From NCBI GenBank assembly GCA_008933995.1, contig WARS01000015.1, positions 5,583,861 through 5,647,860 of the forward strand: a stretch of DNA of 64,000 nt, in the 5' to 3' direction. The notes below the pieces were generated by a model. The model saw only the letters and a program-made list of their open reading frames with translations. It did no database searches and was not told the origin of the DNA. The DNA is from Datnioides undecimradiatus (taxonomy: Eukaryota > Chordata > Actinopteri > Lobotiformes > Datnioididae). A program made the translations under genes and the position numbers. Shown in pieces: positions 27,001 through 38,507 of the stretch (its first letter is position 1; each line of letters starts with the position of its first letter).

Positions 27001-29262
27001 TCCCCAAGCATCTTTTTTTCCTTCTCCAACCCAAATGTAAATCTTTGCTGTCATCAAAATAATGGAACATTATAACAAAATGTTGTAACATTGGCTTAAT
27101 TTCCATCCAGGACACCAGAGCGGCAAACCTCGCGCTCGGAGTCGGGCAGGAGGAGCGTTTTTTCAATAAGCTTGAGGATGACGTCAGTCGGATTATCCAA
27201 CAGGAAAAGAGACGTGAGCAGTACTCAAACAGCCAAGGCCAAGAAGTAAACACCTCCACAGAGCATGAACCAGTGAGTTGACCAATTCATGAAGTGTTGT
27301 TCAAAAAAAATAAAAGACCAAAAAAGTTTGGTCTATTGAAAGAAAACAGATTATTATGTTGGAAACGTGCTGAGGAAAAATAGTGACTTGGTGAATTGTA
27401 AGACGGTATGTTTAGTACCGTGTCATTTTTTGTCCATTTAACTACATTTTGTTGAATACCCCTAAAAATGTACTGCCCACATGTAATTCTGTTTATACAG
27501 CTGTGTATCTAAATTTTCCAATAATTGAGCAAATCACAAAATCAGCTAAATCATGTTTGTGTTTCCGTACTTGACTAAATGTGTGGGAAAGCATCAATGT
27601 GTCCTCACTTGCTCCTTTGTCCCTCCCCCGCTTTTTAGGACCCCCGAGCAGAGCAGCTGAAGTATGAGCTGGAGAAGAAAGACCAGGAAATCGATAAGTT
27701 AAAGAAGACCATCTCACAGTGGGAGGTCAGCAGTCATCAGCCACTACCACATCGTTTTATAATTTCACTGTAAAATTAAGATGTCACTGCGATATGTATC
27801 ATTAACAGATACATCTATACCTTTTGTAAACTAATTTCTTTCCTCAAGAAGTCAGAGAGCACAGAGTAAATGTTAAATCTGTCCTCAGAGGATCGGGGTG
27901 GTCCATTTGCAACTGTAGGCTACAGCTCATTTAAGGGATATGAGTTTTGTTTTAAAATGCCCAAAAAAGCAGCACATGAGATGGGACTGGGATGGAGGGG
28001 ATGGCATGTTGTGAAAGAAAGCATAGAGGTTAGAATAGCTGGCTTTTTACTTGGCGCACTAACTGTGGAGGCTGTGGGCAGTTTGAATCCCTGATGCTTT
28101 TAATGGACTGAAATTGTGGAAAGTTTCCAGAGTGGGAAAAAACACGTAAACCTAGTTAAAGAAAGCACAACTAAAGCACAGTCCACCTCTACTCACTTTT
28201 CTGTTGTGACAAACACCGTAAATCCTTCAAAAACAATAAAAACTGTTAATCTCGCATCTCAACTCTGCAGGGGAAGTACAAAGAAGTGAAAGCAAGAAAT
28301 TCTCAGCTGCTTAAGATGCTCCAACAGGGAGAGAGTGAGTTGAACATTGCCAAAATTACACCAGATAGCCCCCTCATTTATCCCTGACTTTCATTTTTGC
28401 TGATGATGTTTTGCAGTGTTATGATCGGTCTGATGTTGTCTCCAACATCTCTCCTTCAGTGAAAGATAAAGCCGAAATCCTTCTACAGGTAGAAGAGCTA
28501 CTACATATAAAAGAAGAGCTGTCGTCACAGGTGTGTTATACTGAGATTAAGATTATGAGAGATGAGCAACAGTGTGTGGGAGATGTTTGTTCATTTATTT
28601 GCATTTAAGTATGTATTTTCTTTTAGGTAACACTACTACACGGTGCCCTTGAACAAGAAAGGTCTAAAGTCAAAGGTCTTCAGACAGAACAACCAAAACA
28701 TCAGGTAAGAGTTGGAATAATTGCTCAGCTTCTCACTCACCTCAGTTGTGTGTAGACGGTTGTCACTCACATTCAAATGTCTGTTTTTTAGAGTTAGGTG
28801 TAGAGAGATGTTGTCGTACATTCATGAAGACATAGTGTAATGTGTGACGGGAGGTCTGTGTAATTAGCTTATGTCTGTTTTTTTACATGTGTGCCTTTGC
28901 ACGCATGTTCTACCTTTTCTTGTCTGTAGACCAGAGAGACAACAGCCAGTAAGTCAGGCAAAATGAGAAAAGTTGCGGTATAAGTAACGTCTCCAGGAGA
29001 GAAGTACAGAGTATAGTTTAGTTTTTTACTACATGCAGCTGAGGTCAGGGTAGAAGTAAACTTAGTTAACATTGTTTTACTTTGGTAATGCCACAGGGAG
29101 GGTTTTTTTCAATCTTAAAACCTTAATTAAGCGCATACTTAATTGAAATAATTTATGGAAATACTTTATTATACTTTTTTGTACATAAATGTAAACCTTT
29201 TGGGCTTTTCTGGTTGACAGGGAAACAGGAAAGGGAAGAAAGGCTCGGAGATGGATCTATGA
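24021..29262 (+). CDS. gkap1: gkap1, G kinase-anchoring protein 1
   Basis: Complete gene for the Golgi-associated coiled-coil protein that anchors cGMP-dependent protein kinase I. Coding exons: 24021-24269, 25693-25851, 26069-26146, 26704-26842, 26962-26990, 27111-27272, 27639-27725, 28271-28334, 28460-28530, 28627-28704, 29221-29262; 385 aa (human 366). Family landmarks: [15 protein letters not shown] at the N-terminus, a Lys-rich stretch (about 61-77) ending [49 protein letters not shown], the helical segment [17 protein letters not shown] and the end [13 protein letters not shown]. Start is the ATG of the second exon, [15 protein letters not shown], matching the family. The CAGCAG at 26701-26706 allows one Gln more or less. 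A possible 19-nt extra exon at 28930-28948 would change the C-terminus. Polyadenylation signal at 29669-29674. Confidence 0.96.
24270..25692 (+). other. gkap1 intron 2 (no feature seen)
   Basis: AT-rich intron of 1.4 kb between the first two coding exons. I find no exon, RNA gene or recognisable transposon in it. Confidence 0.6.
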
Positions 29263-29668
29263 AGGTTTCAAAAGGAAAAGACCTTAAAAGTAAAATTAAA
29301 TAAGTGAATGAACAAATGAAGAAAAGGCTACTGATCACCATCAGGGTTCTCTTTACTTATTTTTTTAGCTCGGACTCCATGTCAGCATATTATGCATGCC
29401 CCCGTAATCTCTCACACACACAGAATACACTCCAGACATAGCAGGATGTATTTACAAAGCTGTACCAGAGTGACAGAATCTTTTAAGTTTCAAGATTGTG
29501 TTGAAATGATGGTTTGGCGCTCAGTATTGCCCTCTGCAGGCACAAGTGTGCCACTGCATTTATTTTACGGTCCCACGCCGTATGCCTGACCTGTCTGTGG
29601 ATCTCAATGCCAAAATGACAGATGTACAATGTGGTTTTGTGGATTTTTTTCTTTCTCACTGTTAAGTA

Positions 29669-29674
29669 AATAAA
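29669..29674 (+). other. gkap1: Likely gkap1 polyadenylation signal
   Basis: AATAAA 407 nt after the gkap1 stop. About 730 nt of unremarkable sequence separates it from the ubiquilin start codon. Confidence 0.6.
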
Positions 29675-30405
29675 GTACTTTTTCAGTGAAAAAATGTTTC
29701 TGTAAAGTGTCATCAGCGTCAACTTTTTAAGGGAACAGGTAAAATCGGTTTCCAAGCACTGAAAGAAGAAAAGATGAATTAGAATAAATCCTCTCTCTGA
29801 TAGAAGTATTTAAAAAAAGAGAGAGTTGGAAGAATGCCAGACTCTATACACATTGTCCCATCATCTTGTGAAGGCAGATTTGTAAAATAAACTGCAAAAG
29901 TTTTCATTTTACTAATATTTTTACAGTATCGCACGTTTAAGTGTAGGTCTTGATGCCACAGTTAATGCGGCATATTTGAATTAAAGTGAGAGCTTTGAGC
30001 TGACATGATGAGGAGAGATGTGGATCTATGTCGCTCCCACTTGGTGCACATTTATGATCGTGGAGGAGTTTTTTAAAAAGTGAAATCACATCGGATAGTC
30101 TTTTAACAACAGAAATGATTCATTTCGTCGTGTACTGTACCTTTAAATGGACTCCGGTGAAATAATTTAATTGGACTCCTCGCAGTTGCACCCATGTAAG
30201 AAAAACAGTTCATCATAAAAGGTAAGAGACAGTTAAAGGGTGCAGGATTTGTAACTCCACCACCATGCGCAGTCGGGTCACAGCTGGCGCGCATCCACAC
30301 AACTTTCTGCCGAGTCATCGGGACAGACACGCACCTCCAGCCTGGGACTGTGCGCTCAACTCAAGGTCTGCTCATCTGCACCTCGTCGGCCTGGACAAGA
30401 CTGAG

Positions 30406-31532
30406 ATGTCGGGCGCGGTGAAACCGAGAGCACCGAGTGATCGTCAATGGTCCGAAACGATCCGGGTTGCCGTGCAAAGTCCTACAGAGAGCAAAGACTT
30501 CACCGTCAGAGGAGGCTGCACCGTCAGACAGGTCAGGAGACCAAACGCACCCACTGAGGAAAATGCTTAATTTTGCGCTTAGGCTGCAGCCTGTTTCTGA
30601 TAAACAATGACAAAGTGCGATGTTATTGTGTGTACAGCTGAAAGTGGGTTTATCAGGGCGCCTGGGAGTCCCTGCAGACCGGCTGGTGCTGATCCATTCT
30701 GGTCGGATCCTCCGAGAGTCAGAACTCCTGAGTCACCTTAAAGCACAAGATGGCTCAGTCAGTCTCTGCATGATTCAGAGGTACAAGGGCATGCACAAAC
30801 TGTGAAGAGAGAGAGAGAGATAGAAAAGACCTCTCTCAATAGGCAAAGACTGAGGAGATGGATCCTGAACATATTTATCTGTGTACAAATAAGAACATTT
30901 TGCATCCTGAACTCAGTTTTCAGTATTTCTCTGTTAAATCAAAATATCTGCACATTTGAACTGGGACTTCAGATCAAGTGGTTTTCAAACAGACATAACA
31001 GGAACAATACATTTTCTGTTACGCCCATGTTGAAATGTGTGCATATGCACATATACAAAATATCAGTATTATTAGTTAAACAAACACGTTCTTGAGAGTT
31101 CATCATTCAGGTTGGGGTCATGAAAGAAAGTCCACTCTTCTTTATTTCCATATAAGTGAACCATTAAAGTCTGTGTGCATTGTTCTTGTGTCTGCTCGAA
31201 CTTGTGTAGGAGATATGATATTTATAGTGTGATGTAATGTGTCTAAAGAGCTCAGTTATGTTGTTTTAGTCCACAAGGTACAGTGTAAGTGTATTGTGCA
31301 TAGAGGATTAGGCGAAACACCTATTGGTGTAGATATAGGCAGTTAGGTCACATTTGCATTTAAAGGGGAGTTGTAACTAAATTGTGCACATATTGGTTTT
31401 TCTTCCTCAAATCCTCTTAATTTCATTAATCTTTTGGCATAATGGACAGATTCAATTATATAATGGACATAAAGTAATGTCAGATTCCCATATAATGTAT
31501 CAAAGTTTACCCTCCGTCCATGAGCACAGTTT

Positions 31533-31565
<33 letters not shown>

Positions 31566-33239
31566 ACAGTTATCAAAAGCTAGATCCAGATCCTGTACTT
31601 CCTTCTCAGGCCTCAGCATTCGTCTGCTGCACCAAGCAGTGATCCAGCTCCAGAAATGGTCCATTCAAACCTCACAGACCTCCTCAATCCTAACCCCGAA
31701 AATTCAACACCATCTCCCACCTCTCCGCTGTGCTTGGGTAAGAGCTGCACAACCCAGGATCACCCCTCACCTCCAGTTATTTTCTGCCTTTCCTCACATT
31801 ACATTTGCATTTCATATGTGTTCCATATTTTCTTCTTTTCATCTGACCTTGTTTCCATAGTGGAAGGTCTGGAGAGTCTTGGCCTATCAAACAACGGTCC
31901 TGGTCTCCTCCCGGCACTCCAGTGCCAGATGGAGTGCCAGCTGCTGGCTGACCCGCAGATGATGCACTGCGTCCTGAGCAGCCCCTTCGTGCAGAGCACC
32001 CTGTCCACTGCCAGCCCTCAACTAACCAGACAACTCATCCTGTCTAATCCCCAAATTCAGCAGCTTCTGCAGACAAACCCAGAAGTGGGGGACATGCTTA
32101 ACAACGCAGGTGTCATCTCACAGGTGTGGATCAAGAGTGTTGTGTGTGTTTGAGGTTTGTTAGGAGTTGTGAGTGGCAGAGTTTGTTGTGTCAAAGCCAT
32201 TTTACTGTGTACATGCCAAAAATACACTGCTGAACTAAATCACTTGTCAAATCGCTGTGATAATAGTGAATTCCAAGATTTAAATGAAATGGTCGCAGAG
32301 TGGTTGTGTAATGTAAATAAGTTAAAAAGAAGAAAGAACATCATTTTTCATTCTCATGTGACCTGAGCATAGTTGCCTCTCCCTTCACTGATTTCTTTCA
32401 CCCTTATGTTTAGTATCTTCTCACTCTTCCTTCCTTTTCCAGGTGCTGGAGCTCATTAGGAATCCTGACATGGTGGAGGAAGTGATGCATAATGAAGACA
32501 GAGCATTAGACAATTCACAGCCAGAGCAGGAAAACCCCAAAACCATCGCTGCTGACGTGAAAGTCTTATCACAGGTGCAGGTTAAAGGTTTTCCTGAATG
32601 ATTCAAATAAAGTCAAACTATTCTTGCATTTTTTGAACTGTTGTTTGTGATGTCTCCTTTGGATTCAGACAGGAGTACCTCAAGTAGTGACGACATCAAC
32701 TGAGAGTCAACAGCCAGCTGAAAGCAAGCAGACTCCACTCTCCAGTCACTCCACAGATCCTCTCAGTGGGCTGACCGCTGGGCAAAGAGCTGATCCGAAC
32801 CCTCAGAGCACTGCAGGCATGACAATATAAACTCACACAGGTCAATTACACTAAAACAAAAAGTAGTTGATTTTACCCTTTTTTGTTATCAGATATATTC
32901 AGGTCATTTTTCAAATGTATTCAGACCTCCAGCCGTTTCCCCCAGACCAAACCAAGAGAACAGGTAATTATTGTAATTACCAAAGGAAACTATTTCTTCC
33001 TGCTCATCATTTTGTATCTGTGTCTCCTCCCTCTTTCTTCAGGCATGCAGTCACTGCTAGAAGAGATCATGTCCAGTCCAGGGTTGATGGAGAGCCTTCT
33101 GTCTGGGCCGTACATCAGCAGTCTGCTAAACTGCCTCAGCCAGTACCCTGACCTGGCTGCACAGGTGACACACACACACAGTGGTGGAGAATGCTGTTAA
33201 AATACTCAGATACAACTTAAAGTCATGCATTAAAATGTA

Positions 33240-33279
<40 letters not shown>

Positions 33280-34971
33280 GTGTAGTGCAAATTTGTACAG
33301 TACTGCAGAAACAAGTAATGACTGAATGCAAACACATGGACATGCACAATAGGGAAGAATTTATAGCCCTTACAGCCTGTATGGCTCACATTTTTATGAT
33401 GTTCAGATGCTGCTGAGCCACCCTTTGCTCTCAGGAAATCCTCAGCTGCAGCAGCAGATGAGACAGCAGATCCCTCTCTTCCTGCAACAGGTCAGTTTAT
33501 TCTCCTCACAACTAAACGCTTTCACTTCCTGCCACAAGAATACTTACAATCTTACGAGTTGCTGGGCAAAATGTCTTACGCTGATACACAATTCCTAAAT
33601 AGCCCTCTTTTCCTTAAAACTCTTGTTTGATGTATTTTGTATATGGATGCCTGGCTCTCATAGTATACTACACACAGTCTCCTGTGTGTAGAAAGAAACT
33701 GGTCCTTAATGGTCAATAATAAATACATAGATGCAGAGTCCAGAGCTGCTGTCAGCCATGTTAAACCCCAAAGCCATGGAGGCTCTGCTGCAGATCCAAC
33801 AGGCCCTACAGACCCTGGCTGCAGAGGCTCCCACACTGATACCCACGTGAGCATAAATACACAAAATAAACACTTTAGTCCGAAGATTATTCACATGATA
33901 TTATTAAAAGAGAACTTTTAAGTTTAAATAAATGTGAAAATTTCATGAGTTACCACCACGTCTGTCTCGCAGGGCTGGACTTGGAAACATTGGAGCCAGT
34001 GTTGATGCCCCTCCTTCTGAGCCAGGATCTGACTCCACCCTTAACAACCAATCAGGAAGCAGCCCCAGGGTTGCCATGGTGACAGAGCAGCAGCAGCAGC
34101 AGTTTGTGCAACAGATGCTACAGGCACTGGCTAACAGCAATTATAGGGTATCTCATTATTTCCTTAAAGCCATGTTGCCTGTTTCTGTAGTCAGTGGTGG
34201 AAAATACATGTGTAATGTTGAGAGGAATACCCGTACCTGAGGAGGAGATACATAATCACATGTTACCAGGGTGTTGAGTGCTGGTATACATATAGCTGGA
34301 GTGAAGAGTAAATGGCGTGTTCCTAAAACCAGTGTGAGTTGCCTCGTTTATATAACGTGTGCAGAAATTCTGTACTTAAGTACAGTTTTGAAGTATTTTT
34401 TCTTTACTACTTTTATTTCTAATTTCTGCTACTCTCTACTTCCACTCCACTGCATGTCATTGGCAAAAAATTGCTTTTGACTCCACAACAGTTATTTTAT
34501 ATGTTAGTTTGCATATTCAGATAAATTACGCGCAATATAATCAACAAATAAATTATGATATAATATTATATGATGAAACATTTCAGTGTCTCTTTAAAGT
34601 TTGTTAAATAACTCAACAAGAGTCAGTGTTGTTACCTGTGGTTCTGTGAATTCGCTCACAGGGAGTCTAGTAAGGAAATACAGTGACTAGCCTTTGCCGT
34701 GGACAGACGTGAAGTTTTGTCACATTTTCTGGCACGTTTTTGCTACCACAGGCACAAGACCTGTTCAATCATTCTTTGTGATCATGTTACTGTAATAAGA
34801 CTTCTAATTGGCTTCCCTGTCATGTCCTATCAGGTTCATGGCGAAGAGTTCAAGGAGGAGCTGGAGCAGCTGAGCTCGATGGGCTTCAGAGACAGACAGG
34901 CAAACCTACAGGCCCTCATCAGCACAGGAGGAGACATCACCACTGCTGTACAGCACCTGCTCAGTCCCTGA
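30406..34971 (+). CDS. ubqln1: Diverged ubiquilin in the UBQLN1 syntenic position
   Basis: Complete ubiquilin gene; the family carries ubiquitinated clients to the proteasome through an N-terminal UBL and a C-terminal UBA. Exons: 30406-30531, 30638-30780, 31610-31737, 31861-32123, 32443-32574, 32669-32816, 33043-33164, 33407-33490, 33731-33846, 33973-34147, 34834-34971; 524 aa (human UBQLN1 589). UBL about 18-89 with [15 protein letters not shown]1-like repeats include [23 protein letters not shown] and, later, [13 protein letters not shown] and [22 protein letters not shown] about 485-522 keeps [24 protein letters not shown] and LL near the end. Odd: the normally invariant [18 protein letters not shown]...GGNPF block after DRAL is absent. 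Exon 6 uses a GC donor (AG|GCATGA). Synteny says ubqln1; sequence divergence leaves the exact orthology open. Confidence 0.93.
31535..31562 (+). repeat. 28-nt poly-T tract in a ubiquilin intron
   Basis: Pure T run shortly upstream of the exon 3 acceptor. It may serve as an oversized polypyrimidine tract. The nearer AG at 31568-31569 leads to an in-frame stop, so the AG at 31608-31609 is preferred. Confidence 0.9.
33181..33290 (+). repeat. Repeat fragment (GTGGTGG family) with (ATT)n
   Basis: Begins GTGGTGGAGAATG and continues TTAAAATACTCAGATACAA, matching the head of the CAGTGGTGG-ended family, then runs into an (ATT)n microsatellite at 33240-33279. Confidence 0.5.
34192..34640 (+). repeat. 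Dispersed teleost repeat, CAGTGGTGG-ended, diverged copy
   Basis: Starts CAGTGGTGGAAAATAC. Diagnostic internal parts are GTACTTAAGTACAGTTTTGA and CTACTTCCACTCCACTGCA. It lies in the last intron of the ubiquilin gene. The 3' boundary is uncertain. Confidence 0.6.
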
Positions 34972-37900
34972 CACACACACACAAATTTACTGACATCTAC
35001 ATGTAAACACCTACACTCAGACACAATAATAATATTAATAAACCTACACTTACAAAGTGTTTACAAAAACAAACATATCAGACGCGTAAGCCATATTTAT
35101 ATTGCCGTGCTTTCACATTCATTCCTTAACTCCTGATAGTAAAATCTGCAGAACTCATCTTAGACACATACAGCAGCTTCTGCCACTTCAGAGTGAGAGC
35201 TTCAGGTCAGTTTTAGGATAGAAACCAAAAAAATACAATCCTTCTCACTCTGTCACTGCCATGCACCAGTGCAGGTTTGTACAGGTACTTAAATCAACCT
35301 CACATATTTAGACTTGCATATATATTCAGCATCGGGTCATGAATTATTAATCTCTGTGTGATGCTATGAAACTCTGGTCTCTTTCCATCTTGCCACCTGG
35401 ACAGTAATTAAAGCTTGTAACAGTCAGACATCCTGACATTAGACGTGCTGAACACTCACTGAAGATTCACACTGATGTTCTCAGTCAACTCAGTCCCTTG
35501 CTGCTCTTGTTTCCTGTCCACCACAGTCTGTAAAGATCACACAGATTATAAAGTTTGGTTCAACTTAGATGCAAAAAGATCTATCTAAAAATAGAGAGGG
35601 TGACTTTGTGCAAAGCCTGAAACTGCTTGAATGTCAACGTTTATCTCGAGGCCACACAGGCACAGAAGCTTTGATTTGCACAGTTAATCTTCTCGACACG
35701 CTCTCCAAGGAAAGTAAAAAATTATATCAGGCGTGAAAAAATGGATTTAAGTTTAAAACTAAGAAAAAAATTGAGTTTAGCCCTGCTGGAAGTTAAAGCT
35801 TACTTTACATTGGGGAGGCTGTTCTTAGAAAGCCTTTGTGTCTAACTATCTTTCACTGCACTGATGAGTAAAAACTGAAATTTGTTCTTCTCTTCTTTTA
35901 TTCAAATGAACTCCAGTTAAAACACCATCCTGCAGCGATGCTGTGCTGTGAGAGTGTGTATCCCATGGGATTACTCTGTTCAACTTACCGAGCAACATTT
36001 TTACTCATCTAACGCAGTAAAACTGCTGAAACTGCTGCTCTGTTATTTACTTGTTGAGTCAATTAATGTAATTCTCTTGTCCCTCAAATATATTAGTCAA
36101 TTTGCATGAATTATAATCATTGCTGACAGGTGTTCTACGATAGGGTGAACAGTACAGTCAGTTTAACAGTGACAAAGGCCTTTTTCATTGTAAATCTGTT
36201 CATTGTTTTTTGTGTTTAAAATCATCATCATTTATATTCAATATGTCAAAAAATAGAGAAAATATTCTTGGCAAACATGAAAAGACCAACAGGATAGAAT
36301 GTCTGTTTTGTTTGACTTAGAGTGCAAAAAAATGTGCTCAGAAGAAACATTAAAACAGCAACTCCTCGTACTTGAGAAGCTAAAAACACATCATGTTGCA
36401 CTCAGAGTTGATGTAATAACCAAGAGCATCCCCCAATGGCCTAACAATAAAGACATAATGCAAACACAAAGTGAACTCAGTAATTTATTATTTATTCTGT
36501 TAATTTATTACCACTTTATTGATCACTTACATCCTCCACATGTAGAGTTATTGATTAAAACCATGATATGGAATATTTTAACCAGGATATTCTCTCTACT
36601 ACCTACATGTACTCAACTATGAACACTAGAGGGCAGTTACAAGTAACCTCTTCAGTAAAATCAGCTGTTTTGGTTTGTTTAGCAGGCCAAATATTGTACT
36701 GACACAGATCCCATCTGGGGTCTGTTCACACTGTGATACAATAATGATCTGATTCTTAAATATTTGTCATAATGTAAACCTTTAGAATAACTAATGACCC
36801 TGCTTTTCTGTCACCTCTCTCAGAACTAGTGGATTAACTGTCACACAGGACACGTACCTCAACATCAGATATGTGCGCGTGTGATCCACTTGACAACCTG
36901 TGTGTGTTTGTCTGTTGCTGCCAGACTGAGGGGGTTTTAATCTCTTGTGGCATGTCTGTATGTGAGTGTGTGTCTGTGTGCGTGTGTGTTCGTCTGGATG
37001 TGTGAGATATGAGAGTAGCCAAGGGGGGTTTTCTGGATTAGAAGCTCCTAAAATATTCGGGTTGAGGTTTTGGAGATGAGTCACACCACAAAAACAGCTC
37101 TTCAGTGCTGAGCAGAGGTGTGTGTTTGATGGAGTGTGTGGGGTCATCATGGTCATGGTCACCTTTGTATCTTCTGAAGATGCTTATAGATCAGGAAATG
37201 GGGATCACGGAGTCTTAACCTGATCTGACCTTTAGTAAGGTGACGACCTATTGTCAGATAAGTGAAACCTGGCTCACGGCAGCGTGTAGCTCTGAGGTGT
37301 TAAATCTAAATCCCTTTAATCGTGTTCACTTTATTCAGTGTGAAGATTACACTTTAAGATTGCTTGGCAGGTGGTGTTGGTGCATGAAAGGTGGTTTGAC
37401 AGATCAGATGATACAAAAACATGATTAGCTTTAGCTTGCAACTAAACTAATCCATTTACTGATGCTAAGTTGTCAGAAACTCCAGCAAAGCAGCTTAAAA
37501 AACATCTATTCAAGAGCAGATTAGAGAACACAGGATGATCATCTAATGCAAAAAATGTTTTTAAATGAAGTTGAGAGTGGGAAACTATTACAGTTGGCTG
37601 CAGAAACATGTGACCTGTGTGTTTCCTGGCCTGGGATTGATCTTAAGTCATTTCATTGATTAGTTAATCATCAGTAAATTAAGCAGTATCTATTTTGATC
37701 ATTTATTAATCACCATTTTTCAAGCAAACTTTAGATATAAGCTCATTAGCAAAGTTATCTTTGTTCTTTAAACAGTTGAATGCTGCAAATTTCCACAGCA
37801 CATTAACGTTTGATGACTGGACAAATGAAACACAATAAGCTGAAAAAATATCTGACAAATTTTAAATAAAACTAAATAATTAGTTGTGTTATTAGTTGCA

Positions 37901-38507
37901 ACATTTGTTCCCAGTGTTGTGGAAATGCCATTACAATACAATACAAATCAATACAAAACATTAAAATAAAGCATTCAACTAAAACCGTTATCAGTCATTA
38001 GTATTTTATGTGCTGATGCAGCTGTGATTTCTGCTAATCCAGCGACTATAAAGCCAGCAAAAAAAAAAAGTGCTTATTGTTTTGTAAAAAAAATTGCATT
38101 GAATTGTATCTGGAGAGAAAGATTGATGATGATTTTCCTCAACAAAATTACTCTGAAATGTTGAATCTTCTCAGTGCAAACTTTTAAAATACTACAATCC
38201 AAATAAGTTCCTACAGAGCAAATATCCACACTTCCTTTCACTTTCCCTTTTTCTTCATTGCATACAATAGAAGTGTCAACCTTTACATTAAAAAAATACT
38301 TTTTGTTCCCATTTCAAACCTTTGTGATATCAAATTCTATAGTGGACTGAATTTGTGAAGAATTCAGCTTACGGAATCACAAACCACAGAGCCATACAGT
38401 GCTGAATCTGTGCTCATCACTGATAATCACATGGCCAAAACTCCCACCACTCACAGTGATGTCACAAGCACAGCTTCTGTGTTGATCTGCTGCGCTGGCT
38501 AAGGATT
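34972..38507. other. ubqln-idnk convergent intergenic region
   Basis: Space between two convergent genes. The ubiquilin polyadenylation signal is probably AATAAA at 35037-35042. TTTATT on the plus strand, for example 37702-37707, could serve idnk on the minus strand. A TG-rich stretch lies at 36898-36992. No exon or RNA gene recognised; the short open frames look like noise. Confidence 0.5.

Noticed and set aside
28020-28095. tRNA-like stretch with CAGTTTGAATCCC B-box-like end
   Set aside because: No convincing cloverleaf or A-box; at best a very decayed tRNA-derived repeat within a gkap1 intron.
31570-31609. Earlier acceptor (AG at 31568-31569) for ubiquilin exon 3
   Set aside because: In the required phase it runs into a TGA within 25 codons; the acceptor at 31609 gives RPQHSSAA, matching the family linker after the UBL.
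34070-34083. X-box-like GTTGCCATGGTGAC
   Set aside because: Lies in a ubiquilin coding exon (RVAMVT codons), so the match is more simply explained by coding sequence.
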